NCBI GenBank assembly: GCA_958445065.1
Contig: CAUCQW010000006.1
Location: 1 to 64,000, forward strand
DNA: 64,000 bases
Direction: 5' to 3'
Origin: an uncultured Collinsella sp.
Lineage (GTDB): Bacteria; Actinomycetota; Coriobacteriia; Coriobacteriales; Coriobacteriaceae
The notes under the pieces were generated by a model. It saw only the letters and a list, made by a program, of their open reading frames with translations. It ran no database searches and had not been told where the DNA came from. The position numbers and the translations under genes are program-made. This document shows, piece after piece, positions 50,726 to 59,841 of this stretch (positions are counted from its first letter, which is position 1; every line of letters begins with the position of its first letter).

Positions 50726-51979
50726 TTAGTTGTCCGTGCCCGTCAGCTCTAGGATGCTGCTCTTGGGCGCAACTTGACCGCCCGCAATCGCCTCCGTAAG
50801 AAGCGCGCTACGGCGCTTTGCATCGGGGTCAGCGCTCGCGTACGTGTTGAGCGTGATAGCGGCGTTTGCGTGCCCTAGGACGCTTGAGGCGGTCTTGACG
50901 TCCCCGCCTTCGGCAAGGTAGCGCGTTGCCCACGTATGGCGCAGGTCGTGGAACGTAGGTATGCGACTCTCTGTTCCCTTCACACCAACTGCCTTGGCAA
51001 TAGCGCTCCAACCCTTACTCAAGGTATCAGGACTCAGGTATCCGTCCAAATCTCCGAGAACGTAGTCGCCAGCGCCGACAGTGCGCCCGAACTCATGGAA
51101 CTCCGTCTGTTGAACCTCAAGCCATTTTCTAAGAATGTCAATGAGACTATCGGACAAGCATATATCCCTGACCCTATCCGTCTTGGCGTTCTTCTCATAA
51201 GTGCCGCCGATAGCTCGACCAATTGCGCCCCTAACCCATAGAGTTTTGTTCTCAAGGTCGACGTCTTTCCACTTGAGTCCGCAAATCTCGCCCTCTCGCA
51301 TGCCAGTGAACAGTGCAATGCGAGCACCGACTGTTACGGGAGTCTGCTCTAGCGATGCAAGGATGCTGAGCGTATCGCGGAGTCCTTTGGCGGTCAGGGC
51401 GTTGATGCCCTCGTTCTTCTTGGACTTCTTGGGAGGCTTGACCCCGTTGCAGGGATTGACGACTATCACCTCGTTATAGACGGCTTGGGTCATAACCTGC
51501 TTGAGCAGCCCAAGGGCTTTCTTGACGGGCGAATAGGTTAGGCCGCTTGCGGTAAGGCCTGCGCTCCACTCCTCAACCTGCTTTTTCTTGAGGTCTTTAA
51601 CCTTGACCTTTGCGAAGCCCTTCACATTGCCCTTGGGGTAGCCGTAACGGATGTACTTAGCCGTGGATCGATAGCCCTTCACGGTTGACGGTTCAATCGA
51701 CTTTCCCTGTTCCCAAATATCGATGAAGGATTCAACATAATCCGGAACAAGCATGTTGGCAGCTTTGACGGCCTCTGGGGTTTCATCGCTTTCCAACTCT
51801 TGACGCTCAAGCTCCCTGAGCCAGTCCTCGGCCTCTCGGTTCGCCTCACGCTTGGTCTTGGCCTTGAGCGTCTTGGACTTCTTGTGCCTCTTGCCGTCCT
51901 CCTCATAGAAGTCAACAAACGCGCGAAATGCATCGCTGTCCTTGCGCTTCTGCACATATGCAGCCGTGTACGTCCTCAT
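50726..51979 (-). CDS. int: Tyrosine site-specific integrase
   Basis: This 417-residue integrase has an N-terminal AP2/SAM-like arm-binding region (YTAAYVQKRKDSDAFRAFVD), a core-binding domain, and a catalytic domain. The catalytic residues are R in LFTGMREGEICGL, K in the beta-hairpin (EKNAKTDRVRDICL), HxxR in FHDLRHTWATRYL, H in SVLGHANAAIT, and Y in NTYASADP. The ATG at 51979 follows ggtggaggcttctc. It lies 170 bp from attR, the usual position. It recombines the 61-bp tRNA-Leu repeat. Confidence 0.92.
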   Translation of the reverse strand: MRTYTAAYVQKRKDSDAFRAFVDFYEEDGKRHKKSKTLKAKTKREANREAEDWLRELERQELESDETPEAVKAANMLVPDYVESFIDIWEQGKSIEPSTVKGYRSTAKYIRYGYPKGNVKGFAKVKVKDLKKKQVEEWSAGLTASGLTYSPVKKALGLLKQVMTQAVYNEVIVVNPCNGVKPPKKSKKNEGINALTAKGLRDTLSILASLEQTPVTVGARIALFTGMREGEICGLKWKDVDLENKTLWVRGAIGRAIGGTYEKNAKTDRVRDICLSDSLIDILRKWLEVQQTEFHEFGRTVGAGDYVLGDLDGYLSPDTLSKGWSAIAKAVGVKGTESRIPTFHDLRHTWATRYLAEGGDVKTASSVLGHANAAITLNTYASADPDAKRRSALLTEAIAGGQVAPKSSILELTGTDN

Positions 51980-51992
51980 GAGAAGCCTCCAC

Positions 51993-52027
51993 CTCGGTAC
52001 CATTGGTACCTCACTCGGTACCGAATC
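51993..52027 (+). promoter_or_regulatory. Right arm site of the integrative element
   Basis: ctcggtaccattggtacc followed by tcactcggtaccgaatc repeats the site at 46633-46667 in the same orientation. It lies at the integrase promoter, so binding could also regulate int. Confidence 0.5.
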
Positions 52028-52148
52028 TCATTGAAACAATGACAAACCATGACTATTATAGCCATAAGGTGATAGAGCGATAAGCGATGTACCTGCTATT
52101 TTAAAGGGATGTTGGCGAACGGTAGCAAACAGCTATATGAGCGGTAAA

Positions 52149-52209
52149 GAGACTTAAAATCTCTCGCCGCAAGGATTGTGGGTTCGAGTCCCACCGCCCC
52201 TACCATATG
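52149..52209 (+). repeat. Right attachment site (61-bp direct repeat)
   Basis: These 61 bases are identical to 46513-46573. Beyond it the chromosomal tRNA-Leu 3' flank continues. Confidence 0.92.
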
Positions 52210-52216
52210 GAGCTTT

Positions 52217-52256
52217 CGAGCCCGTGTTCCTCAGGGATGCGGGCTCGCTTCTTTTA
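52217..52256 (+). terminator. Displaced tRNA-Leu terminator
   Basis: cgagcccgtgt and gcgggctcg pair imperfectly across cctcaggga and are followed by cttctttt. It ended the tRNA-Leu transcript before the element inserted. Confidence 0.75.
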
Positions 52257-52352
52257 GATGCCGGTGGGACTCGAACCCGCGAGGGGGCGAGCGTTAAGCG
52301 GACGCGCAGCGTCCGAAGCCGGTGCGTATTTGCGCAGCAAATGCGCGGACGT

Positions 52353-52420
52353 CCCACCGCCCCTACCATATGGAGCTTTCGAGCCCGTGTCCCCAAGGGA
52401 TGCGGGCTCGTTTCTTTTAC
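52353..52420 (+). repeat. Second copy of the tRNA-Leu 3' end and terminator
   Basis: cccaccgcccctaccatatg followed by gagctttcgagcccgtgt and the same terminator hairpin repeats 52190-52257, 163 bp downstream. Between them is an inverted copy of a T-arm (ggtgggactcgaaccc, 52262-52277). No complete second tRNA is present. The rest of the 52210-52645 gap holds the two repeats below and no gene. Confidence 0.6.
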
Positions 52421-52436
52421 ACGCCGGCGGGGCTCT

Positions 52437-52505
52437 AAGTTGCGGTGGAATAGTTCCTGTTTTGGCAGTTTATCAGCCCATTTAGGAACTATTCCACCGC
52501 AACTT
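52437..52505. repeat. gttgcggtg hairpin repeat, copy B
   Basis: aagttgcggtggaatagttc and its complement (with ct) pair over 22 bp. It is upstream of the ATPase gene. It shares its outer half with copies A, C and D but has ttcct in place of gggact. Confidence 0.8.
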
Positions 52506-52522
52506 AGGTTGGTATTTACACA

Positions 52523-52602
52523 TTTTCCGATGGAAAAACGTGGCTGTCTCGCACATTTTCCGATGGAAAAACGTGGTTGTCTCGCACATTTTCCGATGGA
52601 AA
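52523..52602. promoter_or_regulatory. Three palindromes at 33-bp spacing upstream of the ATPase
   Basis: ttttccgatggaaaa occurs at 52523-52537 and 52556-52570, and ttttccgatggaaa at 52589-52602. The 33-bp unit between them repeats almost exactly (acgtgg(c/t)tgtctcgcaca). Each core tttccnnnggaaa is self-complementary. The array ends 44 bp before the ATPase start, where a promoter or operator is expected. Confidence 0.7.
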
Positions 52603-52645
52603 CGACCAAATGGCCTTATACTAGCCGAGAGGGTTGGGAGGCAAT

Positions 52646-53947
52646 ATGCAGCGACAGCTTATGAGTGAACTTATCGCTTGGAAATCAAGGGCGAATCGCA
52701 AACCTCTCTTGCTTAGGGGAGCCCGCCAGACAGGAAAGACTTGGCTTCTTAACGAATTCGCAAGCCAGCAGTATCGAAATGTCATTCGTTTTGACTTTAT
52801 GCTCGAGCCGAGCACACGCTCGCTGTTCGATGGGGACCTCGACCCCAAGCGCATCATCTCCCAGATAGAACTCCTACGTGGCCAAACCGTAACGCCGGCA
52901 GACACGCTCATCATCTTCGACGAGATCCAAGAGGCGCCACGCGGGATCACCTCACTCAAGTACTTCAACGAACTTGCACCCGAATACCACATCGTGGCAG
53001 CCGGTTCCTATATGGGCCTCGCGCTCCGACGCGAAAACGAGTCATTTCCCGTCGGCAAAATCGACCAGCTCACCATGCGTCCCATGGGGTTTGCCGAGTT
53101 CGTTCGTGCCGTCGACGGCAACCCGCTCGCCGATGCCATCCTTGCCGCAGACATGAACCTTCTGGCAAACGTTACCGAAAAGCTCGAGCGCTTGCTCAAG
53201 GAATACCTTGTTGTCGGCGGTATGCCCGAAGTTGTCTCCACTTTCGCCGAGACACGCGACTTCATCGAAGCCCGAAGGCTTCAACAGCAAATCATCGAGG
53301 CTTACGAATCCGATTTTGGCAAACATGCACCCGCCCGCATCGTCGAGCGCATGAGGTTGGTTTGGAAATCCCTTCCCGGCCAGCTTGCAAAGGAGAACAA
53401 GAAGTTTGTCTATGGCGCCCTTCGTCCCGGAGCGCGCGCACGCGATTTCGAGGAAAGCCTCCAGTGGCTCACGGACTACGGAATCGTTCATAAGGTGCCA
53501 CGTGTTTCCGCTCTAAAGGCGCCGCTCTCGAGCTACGAAGACCTCTCGGGCTTCAAACTGTTCTGCATCGACACCGGCATCCTCGGAGCGCTCTCCGGTC
53601 TCTCTCCGGCCATCGTTCTTAACGGATCCGCTGTTTTTACCGAGTTCAAAGGTTCGCTGACCGAACAATACGTCGCGCAGGAGCTTTTGCTCCAGGACAA
53701 AACTCCCGCGTATTGGTCCTCTACCTCCGGCAATGCCGAAACCGACTTTGCCATCGACCATGCGGGAACCGTGCTTCCGCTTGAGGTCAAGGCGGCAGAG
53801 AACCTTAAAGCGAAGAGTCTGAAAATAGCCTGCGAAAAATTCAAACTCGAGCGTTGCGTGAGGAGCTCCCTGGCGGCATATAGAGACGAGGGCATGCTCA
53901 TCAATATTCCGCTTTGGGAGATTGGGCAAATCGACAAGCTGGCATAG
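52646..53947 (+). CDS. AAA_14/DUF4143 ATPase
   Basis: This 433-residue protein has Walker A LLRGARQTGKTWLLN at residues 22-36, Walker B LIIFDEIQEAP near 93, and sensor-type AGSYMG near 118. The C-terminal DUF4143 domain contains KLFCIDTGILGALSG and ETDFAIDHAGTVLPLEVKAAE, a nuclease-like fold also seen in these proteins. They are common accessory ATPases of unclear function, often in mobile or variable regions. The ATG at 52646 follows ttgggaggcaat. A palindrome array lies directly upstream. Confidence 0.85.
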   Translation: MQRQLMSELIAWKSRANRKPLLLRGARQTGKTWLLNEFASQQYRNVIRFDFMLEPSTRSLFDGDLDPKRIISQIELLRGQTVTPADTLIIFDEIQEAPRGITSLKYFNELAPEYHIVAAGSYMGLALRRENESFPVGKIDQLTMRPMGFAEFVRAVDGNPLADAILAADMNLLANVTEKLERLLKEYLVVGGMPEVVSTFAETRDFIEARRLQQQIIEAYESDFGKHAPARIVERMRLVWKSLPGQLAKENKKFVYGALRPGARARDFEESLQWLTDYGIVHKVPRVSALKAPLSSYEDLSGFKLFCIDTGILGALSGLSPAIVLNGSAVFTEFKGSLTEQYVAQELLLQDKTPAYWSSTSGNAETDFAIDHAGTVLPLEVKAAENLKAKSLKIACEKFKLERCVRSSLAAYRDEGMLINIPLWEIGQIDKLA

Positions 53948-53973
53948 GCGCCATGGGGACGCCCCGCAAGGAC

Positions 53974-54016
53974 TGTCCCCAGGTGCCGGCAGAAAAGGAA
54001 CGTCCCCAGGTGCCGG
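53974..54016. repeat. gtccccaggtgccgg direct repeat
   Basis: tgtccccaggtgccgg and cgtccccaggtgccgg are 27 bp apart and flank cagaaaaggaa. It resembles the 7166-7223 repeat in its middle and lies after the ATPase gene. Confidence 0.6.
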
Positions 54017-54022
54017 CTGTTG

Positions 54023-54089
54023 AGTTGCGGTGGAATAGGGACTGTTTGGTGCCCGAAAGGGCGATTTTAGTCCGTATTTCACCGCAACT
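54023..54089. repeat. gttgcggtg hairpin repeat, copy C
   Basis: agttgcggtggaatagggac and the complement agttgcggtgaaatacggac-type arm pair with few mismatches. It lies three bases from the ppx stop, between convergent genes. Confidence 0.8.
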
Positions 54090-54092
54090 TAT

Positions 54093-55094
54093 TTAGAGGG
54101 CGCTGAGGCTGGGGGTCCAGGAGATGGTGGGGGTCGCACCGTCGAGAGCCTCGTTGATGGTGGCGGCCATGCCGGCGAGTAAGCTGTTCTCGCTTACAGT
54201 GAGCGTCTTGTAGCCGCCGGCTCGCATAAGCTCGCGGATTACCACGGCACCAGCCAAGATCACGCCCGCGCGTTTGGACTGTACACCCGGTAGAGCGGCG
54301 ATGCCGTCCGCATCCAACGCAGACATGCGCTCGATAGCGGCCGAAACCTGATCCAGCGAAAGCTCGCGCAGGTGCACAAAGCTCGAATCGTACGGTTCCA
54401 GCTCATGAACGAGCGCCACGAGTGTGGTGACGGTGCCACCCACTGCGACCAAGCGTTCGGCGCGCTCAAAATTGCTCGGCAGGCCCTCAAAATAGGCAGC
54501 GAACTGCTCGCCCGCCCACGCGGCAGCGGCAGTAAGCTCGCCGCGTGCGGGCGGCAGTGCCGAGAAAAATCGCTCCGTCACACGGCGACAACCGATGTCC
54601 AGCGAACGCGTGCCCTCCAGCGCAAAGACCCCACGCTCCGGCGCATAGACGCCCGTCGCGAGCTCCGTGGATCCGCCGCCCGAATCGGCAACAATGATGC
54701 GCTCGCCGGCAAAGTCGTGCGCCACGCCAAAAAACGTCAGGCGCGCCTCGACCTCGCCCGGAATCACCTGCGGTTCGAGCCCCAGCTCACGCAGACCGTC
54801 CAGCAGCAGTGCGGCATTGGATGCATCGCGCGCGGCGCTCGTGCATGTGGTGCAAATGCACGCGGCCCCAAAGGCACGCGCCTCGTCCACAAACATGCGA
54901 CACGCAGCGAGCACACGCTCGACAGCCGCCTCGCAAAAGCGACCCGTCGCGTCCACACCCTCGCCCAGGTCGGTAATCTCGGTATGCTTGGACGATCCCA
55001 CGATCGCCCCGCCCTCGACCTGGGCCAACACCAGTCGCGACGACACCGTTCCCAGATCGATCGCCGCCACCTTATATCGTTTGCAATCTGCCAT
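54093..55094 (-). CDS. Ppx/GppA family phosphatase
   Basis: This 333-residue protein of the actin-like ASKHA fold has AAIDLGTVSSRLVLA at the N-terminus and VADSGGGSTELA near residue 140. VAVGGTVTTLVAL near 218 is the second phosphate loop. Family members split exopolyphosphate or pppGpp; which applies here is unknown. The usual GSNS first motif reads GTVSS. It lies downstream of the DivIC-like gene on the same strand. Confidence 0.88.
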   Translation of the reverse strand: MADCKRYKVAAIDLGTVSSRLVLAQVEGGAIVGSSKHTEITDLGEGVDATGRFCEAAVERVLAACRMFVDEARAFGAACICTTCTSAARDASNAALLLDGLRELGLEPQVIPGEVEARLTFFGVAHDFAGERIIVADSGGGSTELATGVYAPERGVFALEGTRSLDIGCRRVTERFFSALPPARGELTAAAAWAGEQFAAYFEGLPSNFERAERLVAVGGTVTTLVALVHELEPYDSSFVHLRELSLDQVSAAIERMSALDADGIAALPGVQSKRAGVILAGAVVIRELMRAGGYKTLTVSENSLLAGMAATINEALDGATPTISWTPSLSAL

Positions 55095-55114
55095 TGCGGG
55101 TTCCCCTCCGGGCG

Positions 55115-55876
55115 CTACTCGCCGTTGGACACGACCGTCTGGCCCTCGACACCGTTAAACCCAAACAGCATGTCGAGCGCCTGGATATACCACGGGGCGT
55201 CCTTACCGACTTCTTCGATTTCCTTGGCAACTTCGCTGGCCTTCTTGGCGTTCGACGACTTCTTGCTCGAAGACGAATCCGAATCGTCGTCCAGGCCCTG
55301 CACTTCAATCCTCTTCTCGCCTGGCATCACCAGGCCCAAGTCCTCGGATGCCGCGTCCTTGATACCCTCCTCCGAGAGCAGCTTGTCGACGCTTTTTTGC
55401 AGCTCATCATTGTATTGCTGACGAATCTCGACCTGCTTGGCCAAGATATCGCTCGAACGCTTTGCCACGTACAGATCGCGCACGGGGAAATACAGGCTCA
55501 CGAGCACCAGAGCAACGACGATGCCGATGAATAGCCCTCGCTGAGGACCATGGGTAAAGTCGTAGATCGCCTTGACCACCGCGTTGTCGTTGGCGTAGTG
55601 CATAAAGTCCGAGCCCGAAAAACGGTTCGAGGGCCTGCTCGACCTGTCGTGCGTCTGGGCCGAGGGACGCGACGCATGCGACGAACGTGCCGGGCGCACT
55701 GGTCCATCTGTCGAAGTATTCACTTGAGCATTGGGGCGCGAGGTACTTGTCGGGCGTTGCATGGAGCGGTCGGCGCCGGCGTAGGCGGACCCACCGAGCT
55801 GCACCGTGCGCGCACGGCGAGGCGACGGCTCACGCGAACCGGCGGAATAGTACCTGTTGTCGTAAATCTGATCCAT
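55115..55876 (-). CDS. DivIC/FtsB septum formation initiator family protein
   Basis: This 253-residue protein has a disordered Arg/Ser-rich N-terminal cytoplasmic region of about 100 residues, one membrane helix GLFIGIVVALVLVSLYFPV near residue 115, and a coiled coil RSSDILAKQVEIRQQYNDEL, followed by a Ser/Lys-rich C-terminus. The arrangement is that of DivIC/FtsB, which links FtsL and DivIB/FtsQ in the divisome. The long N-terminus is typical of actinobacterial forms. The ATG at 55876 follows caaggcgcac. Confidence 0.82.
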   Translation of the reverse strand: MDQIYDNRYYSAGSREPSPRRARTVQLGGSAYAGADRSMQRPTSTSRPNAQVNTSTDGPVRPARSSHASRPSAQTHDRSSRPSNRFSGSDFMHYANDNAVVKAIYDFTHGPQRGLFIGIVVALVLVSLYFPVRDLYVAKRSSDILAKQVEIRQQYNDELQKSVDKLLSEEGIKDAASEDLGLVMPGEKRIEVQGLDDDSDSSSSKKSSNAKKASEVAKEIEEVGKDAPWYIQALDMLFGFNGVEGQTVVSNGE

Positions 55877-55967
55877 GTGCGCCTTGTGCGGTTGAGGTTT
55901 GTTTGCGCTAAGTATTCTAGTTATAGCACGAGCGCGCGCACCGCCTTCGCCAGCCTTTGCTCGACAT

Positions 55968-56000
55968 AAAAAAGGCGCTGAGCCGTATGGCCCAGCGCCC
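55968..56000 (-). terminator. Terminator of eno
   Basis: On the minus strand ggcgctg and cagcgcc with inner gggcc / ggct pair and are followed by tttttt. It is 73 bp after the enolase stop. Confidence 0.85.
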
Positions 56001-56072
56001 AATGGTGCTCAACCGCGCCCGGCTGGAGCAAGGCGAATCCGAGTCTTCCCCGCCCCCGCGACCTCCGCGTGC

Positions 56073-57374
<1,302 letters not shown>

Positions 57375-57510
57375 TCACTTGGAAACGTAGTGGATGCAAG
57401 CGACCGGCTGACCGTGCACCATCGGTGCGTCTCCGTAAGTTAGCCATGTCGCACTTTTTGCATTATGCCCTAAGTTAGCCGAGGGATACACTTGATTTTC
57501 GAAAAATTTA

Positions 57511-57547
57511 GCGGGAACGATGAGGCATGTCAGCCCGTCGTTCCCGC
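57511..57547 (-). terminator. Terminator of mazG
   Basis: gcgggaacga pairs with tcgttcccgc around a 17-base loop and is followed on the minus strand by taaattttt. It begins just after the mazG stop. Confidence 0.8.
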
Positions 57548-57551
57548 AGTC

Positions 57552-58412
57552 TTACTCCTCCGCCTTTGCGGCATCCCACAGGTCGTTGAGGTCGTGGGTC
57601 GAAAGCTCGGCAAGATCCACGTGGGCGTCGGACGCCATCTGCTCCATCGCGGCCCAGCGACGGCGGAACTTTGCCGTGCTGGCGCGCAGGGCGCTCTCGG
57701 CGTCGATCCCCTCTTTGCGCGCGACGTTGACCAGGGCAAAGAGCAGATCGCCAAACTCCATTTCGCGCTCGGGCGAGCCAGGGGCCTCGGCCTCAAACTC
57801 GGCACGCTCCTCGGCAACCTCGTCCCACACGTCCTGGACCGTCTCCCACTCAAAGCCTACGGCGGCCGCCTTGCGTGACACCTTCTGCGCCTGCATCAAC
57901 GCCGGCAGATGCGTGGGCACGCCATCGAGCAGACCCTCGGGCGCGGCCTCGCCCGCCGCCACGGCCTTGTCCTTGGCGGCTTTCTCGGCAAGCTTGACCT
58001 CGTCCCAAATCTTGAGCACCTCGTCGGAGCTCTCGGCATCCGCATCGCCAAACACGTGCGGGTGGCGGCGAATGAGCTTGGCGTCGATATCGCGCGCCAC
58101 GTCGGCCAGCGTAAACTCGCCGGCGTCGGCAGCAATCTGCGCATGCAGCACGACCTGCATGAGCACGTCACCCAGTTCCTCGCGCAGGTGAACCGCGTCG
58201 TCCGCCTCGATGCAGTCGAGCGCCTCGTAGGCCTCCTCGATCATGTTCTTGCCGATGCTGCGGTGCGTCTGCTCGCGGTCCCACGGGCAGCCATCGGGCT
58301 GACGCAGACGCCAGATGGTCTGCACCAGATGCTGCAGCTCGGCCGACGCGTCTATCAGCGTGGGCAGATCGCGCGAGCCCTCGGCATTTTGCTGAGCCAT
58401 ATGCTGCGCCAT
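57552..58412 (-). CDS. mazG: MazG nucleoside triphosphate pyrophosphohydrolase
   Basis: This 286-residue protein holds two MazG domains, with metal-binding EELGDVLMQVVLHAQ near residue 78 and EMEFGDLLFALVNVAR near residue 215. An Ala-rich segment with KAAKDKAVAAGEAAPEG separates them. It hydrolyses NTPs to NMP and pyrophosphate, in some bacteria affecting ppGpp level. The ATG at 58412 follows ggaggaggactaacc; the longer frame to 58520 runs into the yfcE gene. Confidence 0.92.
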   Translation of the reverse strand: MAQHMAQQNAEGSRDLPTLIDASAELQHLVQTIWRLRQPDGCPWDREQTHRSIGKNMIEEAYEALDCIEADDAVHLREELGDVLMQVVLHAQIAADAGEFTLADVARDIDAKLIRRHPHVFGDADAESSDEVLKIWDEVKLAEKAAKDKAVAAGEAAPEGLLDGVPTHLPALMQAQKVSRKAAAVGFEWETVQDVWDEVAEERAEFEAEAPGSPEREMEFGDLLFALVNVARKEGIDAESALRASTAKFRRRWAAMEQMASDAHVDLAELSTHDLNDLWDAAKAEE

Positions 58413-58414
58413 GG

Positions 58415-58963
58415 TTAGTCCTCCTCCAGGATCACGTGGCGGAACGCGCCGCCCTCGTAGATGCCGTAGCTGTGCGAGCCGTCCTTGGGGATGCTCACGC
58501 TGCCGGGGTTGAAGAGCCACAGGCCCGGGTGCGCGGCGCTTTCCTCGTTGACCTTGATGTGCGTGTGGCCGTAGACGAGCGCGGAGCCCTCGGGCAGCGC
58601 GGGCGCGTGGTCGACGCTGTTGTGCATGCCGGCGCCAAAGACATGGCCGTGCGTCAGGAACAGCTCGCGGCCGGTCTCGTCAAACAGCGTGGCGTAGTCG
58701 GCCATGACGGGGAAGTCGAGGACCATCTGGTCGACCTCAGCGTCGCAGTTGCCGCGCACCGCGATGATGCGGTCGGCTAGGGCGTTGAGCAGCGGAATCA
58801 CGCGCTTGGGAGCATAGTCGCGCGGCAGGTCGTTGCGCGGACCGTGATAAAGCAGGTCGCCCAGCAGGACGATGCGGTCGGGCTGCTCGGACTCAATGGC
58901 GGCGCAGAGGCGCTCGGTCCAGTATGCCGAGCCGTGGATGTCGGAAGCGATGAGGTATTTCAT
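58415..58963 (-). CDS. YfcE-type metallophosphodiesterase
   Basis: This 182-residue phosphoesterase has MKYLIASDIHGS (metal motif D.H), LLGDLLYHG near residue 34, RGNCDAEVD near 70, THGHVF near 105 and YGHTH near 130. The fold is calcineurin-like, close to YfcE which splits phosphodiesters in vitro. The ATG follows gaaaggatctcccc. The stop is 2 bp before the mazG start, indicating an operon. Confidence 0.9.
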   Translation of the reverse strand: MKYLIASDIHGSAYWTERLCAAIESEQPDRIVLLGDLLYHGPRNDLPRDYAPKRVIPLLNALADRIIAVRGNCDAEVDQMVLDFPVMADYATLFDETGRELFLTHGHVFGAGMHNSVDHAPALPEGSALVYGHTHIKVNEESAAHPGLWLFNPGSVSIPKDGSHSYGIYEGGAFRHVILEED

Positions 58964-59036
58964 GGGGAGATCCTTTCGAATGGGGTTGATGGGGGCTGAA
59001 TACGGGATCCGGCGGATGCGGAGCCCATCTACCGTG

Positions 59037-59522
59037 TTACTCGAATCGCAGTGCCGCGCTCTGAGCCGCCTGCATCACGCGTTGGAGCGGCACGCCATGT
59101 TCGCGGGCAAGACGGGCGCAATCCTCGTACTCGGGAGCCGCGCGCTCGCTGCCGTCGGGCAGGGTCGCCACCTTAACGGATACCTCGCCCCATGGCGTCG
59201 TTACGCGCTCAAAGCGGCGTGGCAGGCAAACGCGTTCCATCACCTGGCGACGAATGGCGTTGGTCGTGGTCTCCAAAAAGATAATCGTCTGCAAGCGCTC
59301 GATATCATCGTGCGAGCAGATTACCTGCAGCTGCCAGCCGGGGCGGCCCTTTTTGCAGTAAAGCGGCAACCAATGCACCTCGCGGGCGCCGGCCTTGCGC
59401 AGGCAATCGGCAGCGTAGGCAAGCACCTCGGGCGACGCATCATCGATGTCGCACTCCAGTTTGACGATAGTTTCGGGCGCATCAGTCTCGCGAGACAGCG
59501 GGGATGTGCTATCGCATTGCAT
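59037..59522 (-). CDS. LarC C-terminal domain protein (nickel-pincer cofactor, LarC2-like)
   Basis: This 161-residue protein matches the C-terminal half of LarC: VKLECDIDDASPEVLAYA, GAREVHWLPLYCKKGRPGW and IIFLETTTNAIRR. LarC inserts nickel into the pincer cofactor of lactate racemase. The N-terminal LarC1 half is not next to it: upstream is a non-coding hairpin region. In other bacteria LarC is made by frameshift or as separate larC1 and larC2. The ATG at 59522 follows ggaaaggatcc. Confidence 0.75.
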   Translation of the reverse strand: MQCDSTSPLSRETDAPETIVKLECDIDDASPEVLAYAADCLRKAGAREVHWLPLYCKKGRPGWQLQVICSHDDIERLQTIIFLETTTNAIRRQVMERVCLPRRFERVTTPWGEVSVKVATLPDGSERAAPEYEDCARLAREHGVPLQRVMQAAQSAALRFE

Positions 59523-59660
59523 ACGGTCTGGATCCTTTCCGCGCGGGCTCGTTTTGTTCACCCAAACGCTAGCACATCGCAGGCTGCGCGAGTGTGACGG
59601 CGCGTGATGAGCGCGATTTTCCTTGTCGACAAGAAACCGACACTCCACCGCCCCGGCCAA

Positions 59661-59721
59661 ACATGTACATCAGCCTCCAAACATGTCATTATTTGCAGCT
59701 TTTGGAGGCTGATGTACATGT
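59661..59721. repeat. Perfect 21-bp inverted repeat
   Basis: acatgtacatcagcctccaa plus a, and its exact complement, surround a 19-base loop. It stands between divergent larC2-like and PHP genes, in the 59523-59841 gap where I see no gene. It could be an operator or an RNA hairpin. Confidence 0.8.
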
Positions 59722-59841
59722 ATTGGAGCAAGCGAGGCCGCGCCGCGCAGCCTTTCCAATCGATTTCGAGCTCCGGCGCGCGGCGTGTTGAGAGCTGCAA
59801 CATTACAATGGAGCGGATTCGCCAAATGCAAAGGAGTCGCC

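Larger units (their letters stand above)
46513..52209. mobile_element. Integrative element at tRNA-Leu(UAA), about 5.6 kb
   Basis: The element is bounded by identical 61-bp repeats. It carries a tyrosine integrase (50726-51979) next to the right end, an excisionase-like protein (50282-50491), five genes on the minus strand (48139-48507 to 49918-50271), and three on the plus strand near the left end. No terminase, capsid, relaxase or transfer gene is evident, so it may be a phage satellite, a plasmid-like integrative element, or a remnant. Both ends carry matching ctcggtaccattggtacc sites. Confidence 0.9.

Noticed and set aside
52523..52602. Possible CRISPR array
   Set aside because: There are only three short units, the spacer sequences are themselves repeated, and no cas gene is nearby.
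52176..52664. Plus-strand frame of 162 residues across tRNA flank and repeats
   Set aside because: It translates tRNA remnants, a terminator and the palindrome array; the repeated MEKRGCLAHFP peptide is only the 33-bp repeat read as protein.
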